Origin: an uncultured Bacteroidales bacterium
Lineage (GTDB): Bacteria > Bacteroidota > Bacteroidia > Bacteroidales > JAUNSR01
Assembly (NCBI GenBank): GCA_947074105.1
Contig: CAMTON010000012.1
Location: forward strand, 1-56,215
Direction of reading: 5' to 3'
Length of the DNA stretch: 56,215 nucleotides
Shown here: positions 18,268-27,486 of the stretch, piece by piece
Layout: every line of letters starts with the position of its first letter
How positions within the stretch are numbered: position 1 is the stretch's first letter
Notes under the pieces: model-generated
The model's database searches: none
What the model saw: the letters and a program-made list of their open reading frames with translations, nothing else
What the model was told of the DNA's origin: nothing
Made by a program: the position numbers and the translations under genes

Positions 18268-19677
18268 ATGAATTCTGATTTTATAACTTTATGGGATAAA
18301 TGTCTTGAAATAATCAAAGACAATGTACAGGAGGCTGCCTTTAAAACGTGGTTTACTCCTATAACACCTTTATCCTTTAAAAATAAAACTCTTACTATAC
18401 AGGTGCCAACACCTTTCTTCTATGAATATCTGGAGGAAAAATATGTGAATCTTCTTCGTAAGACTCTTTTCAGAGTTTACGGTGAAGGGACGCAACTGAT
18501 GTATAAAGTAGTGGTAGTCAATAAAAATCAAGATCAGCCGAAATCAACAATAGAGATTGAGACTTCGAAGAAGTCAATAGTTGCTGAGAAAAAAGATTTT
18601 CGTTCTACTCCTTTTAATCAGATTCCGGTTAGAAATAAGGAGCATGCAGAAATTGACTCTCAGTTAAATCCTAACTATAATTTTGAAAATTATTTCTGCA
18701 GTACAAGTAATAAACTGGCAAGAACAGCAGGTGAGACTATTGCGCAAAATCCGGGAACTACGGCTTTTAACCCTTTGTTTCTGTACGGTGAGTCAGGTGT
18801 TGGGAAAACACACCTTGCTCATGCAATTGGTATTCAGATTAAAGAGCAACAGCCTGATAAAAGAGTTCTTTATGTTACTTCTCATCAGTTTCAGGTTCAA
18901 TATACTGATGCTGTAAGAACTAATACAGTGAACGATTTTATTAATTTCTATCAGAGTATTGATATTCTGCTGATAGATGATATTCAGGAGTTTGCAGGTA
19001 AAACTCAGACTCAGAATACATTCTTCCATATATTCAATCATCTTCATCAGAATCGTAAACAGCTTGTCATGACTTCTGACAGACCGCCGGTATCTCTTGA
19101 CGGAATGGTTCCGCGCCTTCTTACAAGATTCAAATGGGGTCTTACCGCTGAACTTGAACGTCCTGATTATGATCTGAGAAAATCTATTCTTACAAATAAA
19201 ATACGACATGACGGTCTTTCTATAACTAAAGAAGTTGTAGATTATATTGCCCGTAATGTTACAGAAAATGTAAGAGACCTTGAAGGTGTCATTATTTCGC
19301 TGATGGCTCATTCAACTATATTCAACAGAGAAATAAGCATTGATCTTGCAGAAAGAATTCTAAGTAAAAATATTCATATTGAAAAGAAACAGATTTCTGT
19401 AGATTCTATCCAGGAAACTGTATGCAGATATTTCAATATTGAAAACAAACAGATTCATTCAAAATCAAGAAAAAGAGAAATTGTACTTGCAAGACAGGTT
19501 TCAATGTATCTTTCAAAGAAATATACTGATCTTTCACTTTCAAGAATCGGTGATATGATCGGGAAAAGAGATCATGCTACAGTTCTTCACGCTCTTAAAA
19601 ATATCAATGGTCTTCTTGATATTGATAAAACATTCAAGAGCAATATGGAAGAAATCGAAGAATTACTGAGACAATAA
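18268..19677 (+). CDS. dnaA: Chromosomal replication initiator DnaA
   Basis: Binds DnaA boxes at oriC and melts DNA to start replication. 469 aa from the ATG at 18268, which begins MNSDFITLWDKCLEIIKDNV, the usual domain I start; an upstream in-frame ATG at 18223 would add 15 unconserved residues. Domain I (1-90) includes FKTWFTPI. A short linker follows. Domain III, AAA+: Walker A GESGVGKTHLAHAIG, Walker B ILLIDDIQEFAGK, sensor LVMTSDRPP, and ATP-binding box VII NVRDLEG. Domain IV (about 380-469): DNA-binding signature SLSRIGDMIGKRDHATVLHA. Flanking genes are not the usual dnaN/recF. A strong terminator follows the stop. Confidence 0.97.
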   Translation: MNSDFITLWDKCLEIIKDNVQEAAFKTWFTPITPLSFKNKTLTIQVPTPFFYEYLEEKYVNLLRKTLFRVYGEGTQLMYKVVVVNKNQDQPKSTIEIETSKKSIVAEKKDFRSTPFNQIPVRNKEHAEIDSQLNPNYNFENYFCSTSNKLARTAGETIAQNPGTTAFNPLFLYGESGVGKTHLAHAIGIQIKEQQPDKRVLYVTSHQFQVQYTDAVRTNTVNDFINFYQSIDILLIDDIQEFAGKTQTQNTFFHIFNHLHQNRKQLVMTSDRPPVSLDGMVPRLLTRFKWGLTAELERPDYDLRKSILTNKIRHDGLSITKEVVDYIARNVTENVRDLEGVIISLMAHSTIFNREISIDLAERILSKNIHIEKKQISVDSIQETVCRYFNIENKQIHSKSRKREIVLARQVSMYLSKKYTDLSLSRIGDMIGKRDHATVLHALKNINGLLDIDKTFKSNMEEIEELLRQ

Positions 19678-19721
19678 CAGTAATATAATACAGAAGTAAA
19701 ATCGAATATAAATTATAATAT

Positions 19722-19751
19722 AAAGACCGGTCTTAATGATCGGTCTTTTTT
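19722..19751 (+). terminator. dnaA terminator
   Basis: Arms AAAGACCG (19722-19729) and CGGTCTTT (19741-19748) with an 11-nt loop, followed by T to 19751. It lies 45 bases past the dnaA stop. Confidence 0.8.
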
Positions 19752-20200
19752 GTTATATAAAAACTGATTATAAATATTTTGAAGAGTATTAAATTTTTAT
19801 TTTCACTGCTATGACGGAGTATATTTAATATACCTACAATAAACTTCATTCTCTAATAGAATTTGATAATTCAATTATCAGCAATATCATATATCTGAAT
19901 TTTTATTTTACGACTAAAGTTTATAAATCCGGACATTAATCGGAATTTATCATATGATCTATATTAGATTGTTAATTATGTAATATTTTTAGAATGAAGA
20001 TCAAGTCATATTTATCAAGTTAATTTATGATTTGAATATTAGAGTTCATATTTTCTTTTCTTTAATTTTTATATATAATTTTGAAAATGCCTCCGAATAT
20101 TAAGTGTCGAGAATATGATATATTTAAGTTATAAATCTTAATATGGGTGTGATTATTGATATAAAATAATAAAAGAAATAACCTATAAAAAATAACAGAA
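19752..20200. other. AT-rich gene-free stretch between dnaA and the nitroreductase
   Basis: About 450 bp of very AT-rich sequence with stop codons in all frames. I see no RNA gene, DnaA-box cluster, IS remnant or long repeat in it. Confidence 0.6.
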
Positions 20201-20956
20201 ATGGATAATATGATTACTGAAACCATAAAGAACAGAAGAACAATAAGAACCTATAGCAATAAAGAAATTGAAGATTCATTATTAAACGAACTTTTTGATC
20301 TTGCTTCTAAGGCTCCGACTACAGGAAATATGCAGTTATACAGTGTTATAGTAACAAAAGAGGAAGAAAATAAAAAGCTTCTGGCTCCTGCACATTTTAA
20401 TCAGCCAATGGTAACAAAAGCACCTGTTGTTCTTACAATATGTGCTGATTTCAACAGATTCAGTAAATGGTGTGAAGAAAGAGATGCTGTTCCCTGCTAT
20501 AATAACTTTCAGTCATTTATTGCGTCCCTTCTTGATGCTATGTGTTTTGCTCAGACATTTTGCGATTGCGCTGAAGCCAAAGGTTTAGGGACATGTTATC
20601 TTGGAACAACAACTTATAATGCAGGAAAGATAATTGAAATACTTTCTCTTCCGAAATTAGTAGTACCGGTTATAACTATAACTCTCGGTTATCCGGAAAG
20701 TATTCCTTCACAGGCGGATAAGCTTGAAATAAAAGCATTTGTTCATAATGAAACATATAAGGATTATACTTCGGATTCTATAAATGAAATTTACCGATTT
20801 AAAGAATCTCTGGAAGAAAACAAAAAATTCATTGAAGAAAATAACAAGAAAACTTTAGCTCAGGTATTTACAGACATAAGATATCCGGAAAAAAACAACG
20901 TTCATTTCTCAAAAGAATTCATAGAGGTTCTAAAACAACAGGGATTTATGGATTGA
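20201..20956 (+). CDS. Nitroreductase-family flavoprotein
   Basis: FMN-dependent NAD(P)H oxidoreductase of 251 aa, related to the NfsA/FRP group by length and layout. The N-terminal FMN-phosphate motif is IKNRRTIRTYSNKEI, followed by LASKAPTTGNMQLYSVIV. The dimer/FMN region is ASLLDAMCFAQTFCDCAEAKGLGTCYLGT, and VPVITITLGYPE is the typical glycine-containing strand near the flavin. The C-terminal 60 residues are charged and helical, fitting the extension of the NfsA group. It could reduce nitro or quinone compounds; the physiological substrate is not indicated. It is a single-gene unit closed by a hairpin. ATG at 20210 is an alternative start. Confidence 0.9.
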   Translation: MDNMITETIKNRRTIRTYSNKEIEDSLLNELFDLASKAPTTGNMQLYSVIVTKEEENKKLLAPAHFNQPMVTKAPVVLTICADFNRFSKWCEERDAVPCYNNFQSFIASLLDAMCFAQTFCDCAEAKGLGTCYLGTTTYNAGKIIEILSLPKLVVPVITITLGYPESIPSQADKLEIKAFVHNETYKDYTSDSINEIYRFKESLEENKKFIEENNKKTLAQVFTDIRYPEKNNVHFSKEFIEVLKQQGFMD

Positions 20957-21440
20957 TCATGGATTTATATTCTCTTAAATGATAAAACTGAGAAAATAAT
21001 TACAGGAGAATAATTATTCCCGATACGATGCGATACGATATAGTACAATATTAAAACATAAAGAGGAACATTCTAAAAAGAACGTTCCTCTTTTATTTAT
21101 TAACCACCAACAAGAAGGAGATTATGAAGATCTCCTTATATTTTGTAAACATTTATATCTGAAACAGCAGTTAGATTACTCGTAATCAAGTTATCTTTTT
21201 GAACATCATTATTTAAAGCAACTGTCTTATAATGCTCTTAAGTGCGACTATGTGACAGGCGACTATATACTCATTATTTAAAAGTACTTTCTATAATTCC
21301 GTTATAAAACTTCTATACGATGACGCATGAATTTTTCGGGAATAATGAATATGACAATATCTGTATTATATGACAGAATAGATAAATTCAATTTAAGAAG
21401 TCCATAAAACCGGTTTAGGACATCCCGAAACACCTATTAA
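20957..21440. other. Gene-free stretch with two hairpins
   Basis: 484 bp between the nitroreductase stop and the end of the convergent DUF5686 gene. It contains the terminator at 21061-21092, a second inverted repeat AAGGAGAT/ATCTCCTT (21115-21122 with 21130-21137) and a 10-bp tandem duplication at 21021-21040 (CGATACGATG, one change). The rest shows nothing codable. Confidence 0.6.
21061..21096 (+). terminator. Nitroreductase terminator
   Basis: Arms 21061-21074 and 21079-21092 pair over 14 bp with one mismatch and an AAAA loop, then TTTATTTATT. It is 104 bases past the nitroreductase stop. Confidence 0.75.
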
Positions 21441-23990
21441 TCAGAAAGTAAGATGCATAGAAACTCTTATTCCACTCTTATCTATATTCGGATGGTTAAG
21501 ATAAGACAGACGCCATACATAATCAACTCTCAAAAGTTTAAAGATATTCTCAATACCTGCAGAAATCTCCATATAAGGCGCCTTACCCATTCTGTAAGAT
21601 CCGTCAGGAAATACAAAAAGTCCATTTTCCGCTGTAGGTATATTTTTATCAGAAAGACGCCCTTTAACACCTTTAAAGGTAGTAACCTCTCTCCATTTCA
21701 AAAGTTTTATAAATGGGATTCTGTTGAAAAGAAGTCCGTTTGCAAAATAAGATACATCCCATGAAATATATTCATCATTAATAAACTCCACCGGATTCAG
21801 CAATGAATATGTTCCCGGCTGAATTGTATATGAAAGATTGGCATTCAATATTGCTAACATAGGAAATGGTGCTTTATCCCAAATCTTACCGATTTCAGCC
21901 TGCATATCTACATATCCAAGAAAAGACAACCACTGACGCTTCTCAAACGAAAACTGAGTTCTGTTAAAGGTAAAATCAGAACCAAGAAAATCTTTCTGTG
22001 AATAAGTATGAGAAAGAGTAAAAATCGGTACAGTAGGAGCAAGATTTATCCTTCTGTTTTTCATCTGATAATATTTTTCCTTCGGAGCATAGCGAATTTT
22101 CAGTTCTGCTTCAGCTGTATTATAATGAGGAACGAGAGATGTCGAACCATCGGCCTGAAGTCTTAAAAAAGGAACACAGTGTGTTGAATAATTAGTCAAA
22201 TATCTTGCGGAAATATTATACGACAATCCACTGAAATGCTCTCTTTTATACGCTACTTCTGCTTTTCTCTGATATGTGACTCTGTTATCTGATTTTCGCT
22301 TAAGAGACAATACAATATTATCTGCATTAGTCATATAATTCTGACCGAGCTGATCGATATCATATTTATAAGATGCTTTTATAGAATGTACAGGAAATTC
22401 ATTCGGATGATTTTCTTTTTTGGGGATGGAATACTCCAACTCACCCATATATTTAAACTTTTCATCTTTTGTCCCATAAGCCCCATATCCTCGCACAAAC
22501 CAATGAGGGCTAAGTCTTGCTGTTGAGAAACCTCCAAGTCTGAAACGATTACCCTCGAATGTATTATAACTGTACATAGTATTGATAGGACCTATATCGA
22601 AACGACTGGAATCTTTTCTTGTAGGAATATAACCGTCAACAATCCAGGATATTCCTTTCTCTGTATAATAAAAAGCCGGGATTTTCCTAAGATCAACAAG
22701 AAGATTCTTTACGGCATTTTCCTTCTCCTTAATTTCAAAATGTCTTTCCTTCTTCCAGTAATCTTCATTCCTGAATCTTGCTTCCGGATTAACTATAACT
22801 TCTTTTGTTTCATTGAAAACAGATAAATTCATAGGTTCCTCAAAAGAATGCTTATTATAGCTTGTTTCTTTCTTACAATATATTCCCTTCACATTTTTGA
22901 AAAGTGCAAATTCGGCCACAAGATCGTCTCTCATTCTAAGCCTGACAGAATCCTGAGTTCTGTCAAATTCCTGCCTTATTTTCAGGAAATTGACAAAGTT
23001 AAGATTTATGTCATGAGGTGTGTTTATCTCAATTCTTTTTACAAAATAAGTAGAATCGAGAGTTACATACAGGTGACCTGTAAAACCAAAAGATTCACTG
23101 TTATGAGGCACAAAACCCAGATCCTGATGTTTTACTCCGTCAATATAAACTGTATCAAGGAGATAAAATTTATAATAAGAAGGTGCTATATTGGATAAAG
23201 GGCTGACAAATTTATTAGAAAGAAGAAAAATATCATTCTGGAAAACATCGACTTCTCCCATAAGCTCGCCCAGGATAGCATTCATATTATCTTCCGGAAT
23301 CATTTCATCAAGACCATCACGTTTATAAGCATCAACAAAAGTCTTCTTTACTCCCTTTGATTTACTGTAGTAGTTATTCTCTATGGATTCCCGCGTGGAA
23401 ACTGTCAGAACAGGCTTATTAGTAATTTCTGACGTATCTATATACTCCTTCAGAAAATTAAACTTACGGTAAAACTTCTTATTAAGTTTTACTGAGTCAA
23501 AATCATTAAGAGCAAAAGTAAACTTTTCATATTTCTGATAAGAATAATAATCCTTATCGTAAGGTACATTCTGTTTCTTTCTGGCAATTACCTTTTCTAC
23601 AAACTCAACTGCGGGGTTTCCTTTCTTTTTATATCTCTCCCTCTTAGGTTTGATAACAATCTCATTCAGTGCATAATCAGCAGGTTCAAGTTCAAATACG
23701 ATATTGGCAGGAACCTCTTCATTTACGAAAAGAGATTTTGAATTATATCCAAGAAAAGAAACGGATATAATATCCCCATAATTCACCTCCAGAGTAAATT
23801 CGCCCATTAAATTTGTCGTCACACCTCTCGTTGTTCCGTAAATTATTACCGATGCATTATCTATCGCTTCATTTGTAGCTTTATCTTTTACGACACCTTT
23901 AACAATACGTGACGTTATATTACCTGAAGAGTAAGCTACAGAAAATGAGGTCAGAGAAATTATGAATATTAAAAAAAGTCTTTTCAACAT
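21441..23990 (-). CDS. DUF5686/carboxypeptidase-regulatory-like outer-membrane protein
   Basis: Outer-membrane protein of 849 aa. The signal peptide ends near residue 21 (SVAYSSG). Residues about 29-110 are a CarboxypepD_reg-like beta-sandwich: IVKGVVKDKATNEAIDNASV, TTNLMGEFTLEV, ISVSFLGYNSK. The long remainder has alternating aromatic/polar strands and ends in IRVSMHLTF, a C-terminal aromatic residue typical of outer-membrane beta-barrels. This order is that of the Bacteroidota DUF5686 family, whose function is unknown; TonB-dependent receptors share the N-terminal domain, but the plug domain and SusC signatures are absent. It diverges from the inositol-phosphate synthase gene. A near-consensus promoter (GACTTTTG on the minus strand, 24008-24015) precedes it. 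Confidence 0.85.
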   Translation of the reverse strand: MLKRLFLIFIISLTSFSVAYSSGNITSRIVKGVVKDKATNEAIDNASVIIYGTTRGVTTNLMGEFTLEVNYGDIISVSFLGYNSKSLFVNEEVPANIVFELEPADYALNEIVIKPKRERYKKKGNPAVEFVEKVIARKKQNVPYDKDYYSYQKYEKFTFALNDFDSVKLNKKFYRKFNFLKEYIDTSEITNKPVLTVSTRESIENNYYSKSKGVKKTFVDAYKRDGLDEMIPEDNMNAILGELMGEVDVFQNDIFLLSNKFVSPLSNIAPSYYKFYLLDTVYIDGVKHQDLGFVPHNSESFGFTGHLYVTLDSTYFVKRIEINTPHDINLNFVNFLKIRQEFDRTQDSVRLRMRDDLVAEFALFKNVKGIYCKKETSYNKHSFEEPMNLSVFNETKEVIVNPEARFRNEDYWKKERHFEIKEKENAVKNLLVDLRKIPAFYYTEKGISWIVDGYIPTRKDSSRFDIGPINTMYSYNTFEGNRFRLGGFSTARLSPHWFVRGYGAYGTKDEKFKYMGELEYSIPKKENHPNEFPVHSIKASYKYDIDQLGQNYMTNADNIVLSLKRKSDNRVTYQRKAEVAYKREHFSGLSYNISARYLTNYSTHCVPFLRLQADGSTSLVPHYNTAEAELKIRYAPKEKYYQMKNRRINLAPTVPIFTLSHTYSQKDFLGSDFTFNRTQFSFEKRQWLSFLGYVDMQAEIGKIWDKAPFPMLAILNANLSYTIQPGTYSLLNPVEFINDEYISWDVSYFANGLLFNRIPFIKLLKWREVTTFKGVKGRLSDKNIPTAENGLFVFPDGSYRMGKAPYMEISAGIENIFKLLRVDYVWRLSYLNHPNIDKSGIRVSMHLTF

Positions 23991-24311
23991 ATAATTGATT
24001 TAAGTTACAAAAGTCATATATTTTTTTTCATTATCAAATGTTTAAACGTCCGAAAGATTGTCCTTTATTTAACTTTTCAATCAAAGAATCATTTATATAA
24101 ATAAATGGTTGTTATTATCTATTATTTTACCTTTTTCTTTTTCGTAGAATAAATTTCAATATTCATATTAATTTTTTGATGTTTTATTTATTTCAACTGA
24201 TTTTATATTTAACAATTTCTTTTTTTCGGATAAAATAAAATACTTTTATGTTTCAAATTTGTAATTATTTACAAATTTCCATCAACATATCAAAAAATAT
24301 TATTAATTAAT
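23991..24311. other. Divergent AT-rich intergenic region with palindrome
   Basis: 321 bp between the DUF5686 gene and the divergent inositol-phosphate synthase gene; no ORF. An inverted repeat AAATTTGT/ACAAATTT (24255-24262 and 24271-24278, 8-bp spacer) lies 34 bases before the synthase ATG and could be an operator. Confidence 0.5.
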
Positions 24312-25610
24312 ATGGAAAATATAAGTGCTATGAAAGCTTCCGACAAACTGGGTGTATTAATTGTCGGGCTTGGCGGAGCTGTCGCTTCAACGTTTGTAAT
24401 CGGAACTTTAAGCGTCCGCAATGGATTTTCTAAACCGATTGGTTCTATTTCTCAGCTGTCTGAGATAACAATAAAAAAAGACGGTGTAATCACAGAACCC
24501 AAAATAAAAGACATTATTCCTATCACACCTCTTGAAAATATAGTTTTCGGAGGTTGGGATATTTTTCCTGAATCTGTTTATGATGCTGCTCTTCATGCAG
24601 AAGTACTTACAAAAGAAGATATTGAAAAGGTTGCAGAGGAAGCCAAAGCAATCAAACCTATGCAGGGAGCTTTCGATCAGGAATTCGTAAAGCGTCTTAA
24701 CGGTACTCATGTAAAAGATACTACTAACAAATGGGAACTTGCACAGCAGATAAGAGAGGACATAAAGAATTTCAAAAAAGAAAATGACCTTGATCGCGTT
24801 GTGATTATCTGGGCGGCAAGTACTGAGATATATGTTCCTATGACAGAAACTCACATGACTATTGAAGCTCTTGAGAAAGCGATGAAAGAAAACTCTCCTG
24901 AGATAGCTCCAAGTATGTGTTACGCTTATGCCGCAATAAGCGAAGGTGTTCCTTTTATCAATGGTGCTCCTGCCCTTACTGTAGACATGCCTGCTCTTAT
25001 CGATCTTTCAGTAAAAAACAAAGTTGCTGTATGTGGGAAAGACTTCAAGACCGGTCAGACAATGATGAAAACAGTTCTTTCTCCAATGCTTAAAACAAGA
25101 ATGTTAGGACTAAGCGGATGGTTCTCTACTAATATTCTTGGTAACCGCGATGGTGAAGTTCTTGATGATCCGGATTCATTCAAAACAAAAGAAGTCAGCA
25201 AACTTTCAGTTATCGATACAATTCTTGAACCGGCTAAATATCCTGAACTATACGGAGACATTTACCATAAAGTAAGAATCAATTATTATCCTCCTCGCAA
25301 AGACAACAAAGAAGGATGGGATAATATTGATCTTTTCGGATGGATGGGATATCCTATGCAGCTTAAAGTGGATTTCCTTTGCCGCGACTCTATTCTTGCA
25401 GCACCTCTTTGCCTGGATCTTGTTTTATTCACTGATCTGGCTCAGCGATGCGGTTCTTTCGGCATTCAGACATGGCTTTCTTTCTATTTCAAAAGCCCTA
25501 TGCATGAAATGGGTAAAGATCCTGAACATGATTTGTTTACGCAGAATGCTATAATGAGAAACAAACTTAGATCGTTTATCGGAGCAGAACCTCTTGATGC
25601 TCTTGTTTAA
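24312..25610 (+). CDS. ino1: Myo-inositol-1-phosphate synthase
   Basis: NAD-dependent isomerase converting glucose-6-phosphate to 1L-myo-inositol-1-phosphate, 432 aa. Nucleotide loop VLIVGLGGAVASTFVIGTL at the N-terminus. Further family motifs: VFGGWDIFPESVYDAAL, VVIIWAASTE, FINGAPAL, GKDFKTGQTMMKT, SGWFSTNILGNRDG and the catalytic Lys-rich tail near PMQLKVDFLCRDS. In Bacteroides thetaiotaomicron this enzyme feeds phosphatidylinositol and inositol sphingolipids. The CDP-alcohol transferase that normally follows is absent here; a terminator separates this gene from the metallophosphoesterase gene downstream. It is therefore probably monocistronic. Confidence 0.95.
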   Translation: MENISAMKASDKLGVLIVGLGGAVASTFVIGTLSVRNGFSKPIGSISQLSEITIKKDGVITEPKIKDIIPITPLENIVFGGWDIFPESVYDAALHAEVLTKEDIEKVAEEAKAIKPMQGAFDQEFVKRLNGTHVKDTTNKWELAQQIREDIKNFKKENDLDRVVIIWAASTEIYVPMTETHMTIEALEKAMKENSPEIAPSMCYAYAAISEGVPFINGAPALTVDMPALIDLSVKNKVAVCGKDFKTGQTMMKTVLSPMLKTRMLGLSGWFSTNILGNRDGEVLDDPDSFKTKEVSKLSVIDTILEPAKYPELYGDIYHKVRINYYPPRKDNKEGWDNIDLFGWMGYPMQLKVDFLCRDSILAAPLCLDLVLFTDLAQRCGSFGIQTWLSFYFKSPMHEMGKDPEHDLFTQNAIMRNKLRSFIGAEPLDALV

Positions 25611-25638
25611 TATCTGAATAGTAAAATATAAATAACCT

Positions 25639-25672
25639 AAGGGATACATCTGAATTTGTATCCCTTTTTTTT
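25639..25672 (+). terminator. Terminator behind ino1
   Basis: Arms AAGGGATACA (25639-25648) and TGTATCCCTT (25657-25666), 8-nt loop, followed by a T run to 25672. It ends only 10 bases before the next start codon at 25683. Confidence 0.85.
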
Positions 25673-25682
25673 CCTTAACAAT

Positions 25683-26489
25683 ATGGCTTATATAAAAAAT
25701 TTACTTATTTGTATTACATTTTTCACTCTTTGCGCCTGTGATTTATTAGATGTTCATCCGTATGACTGCAAAGTGGACGGACGCAAGAATATTAATGCTC
25801 AGAATATTCTGGAAATAGAAAAAAAATGTCTTAATAAAGACACTGTAAGATATGTGTGGACCGGCGATTTTCAGCGCTGGTATGATGAAACCAATGATAT
25901 GGTTAAATTCATCAATAAACTTGACAACATTGATTTTGTAATGAGCGGTGGCGATATTTCAGATTTCGGAATGACGATGGAGTTTGAGCTTATCGATGAG
26001 ATAATGAAAAAACTTACAGTTCCCTATGTATCAATAATCGGTAATCATGATATAATAGGCAATGGCTATCAAACATTTAAGACAATGTACGGAGAAGAAA
26101 ATTTTTCTTTCATTGCCGGAAACACAAAATTTGTATGCCTTAATACAAATGCCCTGGAATTCGATTACTCCCATTATGTTCCGGATTTCCAATTCATTAA
26201 AACAGAACTCGAATCATGTGATGAAAATGTCAAACGTACCGTTATGGCGATGCATACCGAACCTTATGGAGAACAGTTCAATAATAATGTGGCAGATGTA
26301 TTCCATGAATATATCAAGACTTTCCCAAACCTGTTATTCTGTATGCATGCTCATGCCCATACACGGAGAATAGTGGATATTTTCGATGACGAGATTCTTT
26401 ATTACTGCTGTGACTCTGTTAAGAAACGCACGTTTTATATTTTCACAATAACACCTGACAGTTATGAGTGTGAGCTTATTGAATTTTAA
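25683..26489 (+). CDS. Metallophosphoesterase lipoprotein (calcineurin-like)
   Basis: Lipoprotein phosphoesterase of 268 aa. The start at 25683 is chosen because the preceding nine codons of the open frame overlap the ino1 terminator and because MAYIKNLLICITFFTLCAC is a lipoprotein signal (Cys19). Two-metal site motifs: GDFQR (Asp62, Gln64; D-x-Q where D-x-H is usual), GGDISD (Asp91, Asp94), GNHD (Asn121-Asp123), a His in VMAMHTEP, and HAHAH near the C-terminus. All core ligands other than the first His are present, so it should be active on a phosphate ester at the envelope. The substrate is unknown; the nearby inositol-phosphate synthase makes an inositol phosphate a possibility but not more. 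The small outer-membrane-like gene follows after 55 bp. Confidence 0.85.
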   Translation: MAYIKNLLICITFFTLCACDLLDVHPYDCKVDGRKNINAQNILEIEKKCLNKDTVRYVWTGDFQRWYDETNDMVKFINKLDNIDFVMSGGDISDFGMTMEFELIDEIMKKLTVPYVSIIGNHDIIGNGYQTFKTMYGEENFSFIAGNTKFVCLNTNALEFDYSHYVPDFQFIKTELESCDENVKRTVMAMHTEPYGEQFNNNVADVFHEYIKTFPNLLFCMHAHAHTRRIVDIFDDEILYYCCDSVKKRTFYIFTITPDSYECELIEF

Positions 26490-26544
26490 ACTCATACTTT
26501 CAAACTCCAATAAAAACAAAATAATTTCACAATTATTTCAATAG

Positions 26545-27318
26545 ATGAATATGCTTTACAGATTTACAATTAAATCAAAAGAAATAATAACCGGCTTATT
26601 TATTTTTCTTTTATCATTTCAGAACGTCAATGCAATCAATATAAAAAGCAATGAAATAAACGAGGAGGTTAAAGATATTATTTCTGACACTATCTTTTAT
26701 AATGATATAATGTACATAAAAAGTCAGGAACAGCACTGTCAGACTGATAAGCATTTATCCAGGCACGATAAAATTGCAACTAAATATGTTTCTACATGGA
26801 ATAAACTGATTCCGTCATATCAGAAGATTCAGATGTATGGTTCTATAGGACTGGTTTCTGTAGGTACAGGATGGCATTACTGCAACAAAAAACTTGAATC
26901 TGAGGTTCTTTTAGGTTTCATTCCTAAATATGATGACACGAAATGTAAATTCACTCTTACACTAAGAGAAAATTATATTCCATTTAATATAACCATTAAA
27001 GAAAACGTCTTGACTTTTGATCCTCTTATTGCCAGTTTCTATGTAAACTCACTTCTTGACAACAGATTCTGGAAAAGAGAACCGGATAAATATCCGGACA
27101 ATTACTATAAATTTTCCACAAGAATCAGAACCCATATATCACTTGGACAGAGGTTCAATTTTGACCTTGACGGGGAAAGGACAATTCATAAGTCTTTAAG
27201 CGTTTTTTATGAAATCGGAACTTGTGATCTTTATTTCATTTCTGCAGCAACCAACAAATATCTTCGACCAAAAGATTATCTGGGATTATCTTTCGGACTT
27301 AAACTGCAAATGTTCTAA
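26545..27318 (+). CDS. Small outer-membrane beta-barrel-like protein
   Basis: Not assigned to a named family. 257 aa, signal peptide ending around NVNA (residue 30). The mature part begins with a polar segment, then alternating strands: YGSIGLVSVGTGWHYCNKKL, EVLLGFIPKY, CKFTLTLRENYIPFNITI, LSVFYEIGTCDLYF, DYLGLSFGLKLQMF. The last strand ends in Phe, a typical outer-membrane barrel signal. It follows the metallophosphoesterase gene by 55 bp on the same strand and is probably cotranscribed with it, suggesting a joint envelope role. No catalytic motif can be recognised. Barrel assignment is by pattern. Confidence 0.65.
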   Translation: MNMLYRFTIKSKEIITGLFIFLLSFQNVNAINIKSNEINEEVKDIISDTIFYNDIMYIKSQEQHCQTDKHLSRHDKIATKYVSTWNKLIPSYQKIQMYGSIGLVSVGTGWHYCNKKLESEVLLGFIPKYDDTKCKFTLTLRENYIPFNITIKENVLTFDPLIASFYVNSLLDNRFWKREPDKYPDNYYKFSTRIRTHISLGQRFNFDLDGERTIHKSLSVFYEIGTCDLYFISAATNKYLRPKDYLGLSFGLKLQMF

Positions 27319-27486
27319 TATAATAGTTTACGTATATAATATTCTGACAAGTATAGAATAACCGATCATATCGAAGTTTCTATTTATTCTTTAATAAATA
27401 TTCAAAATATTTAATGACACTTATTACAGTCTGTCCTATGAGGCAAAAAATTGTATATTAGATTTTTAAAATGTGGTACTTAAGTT

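Noticed and set aside
21021..21040. 10-bp tandem duplication CGATACGATG
   Set aside because: Only two copies in an intergenic region; too short to interpret.
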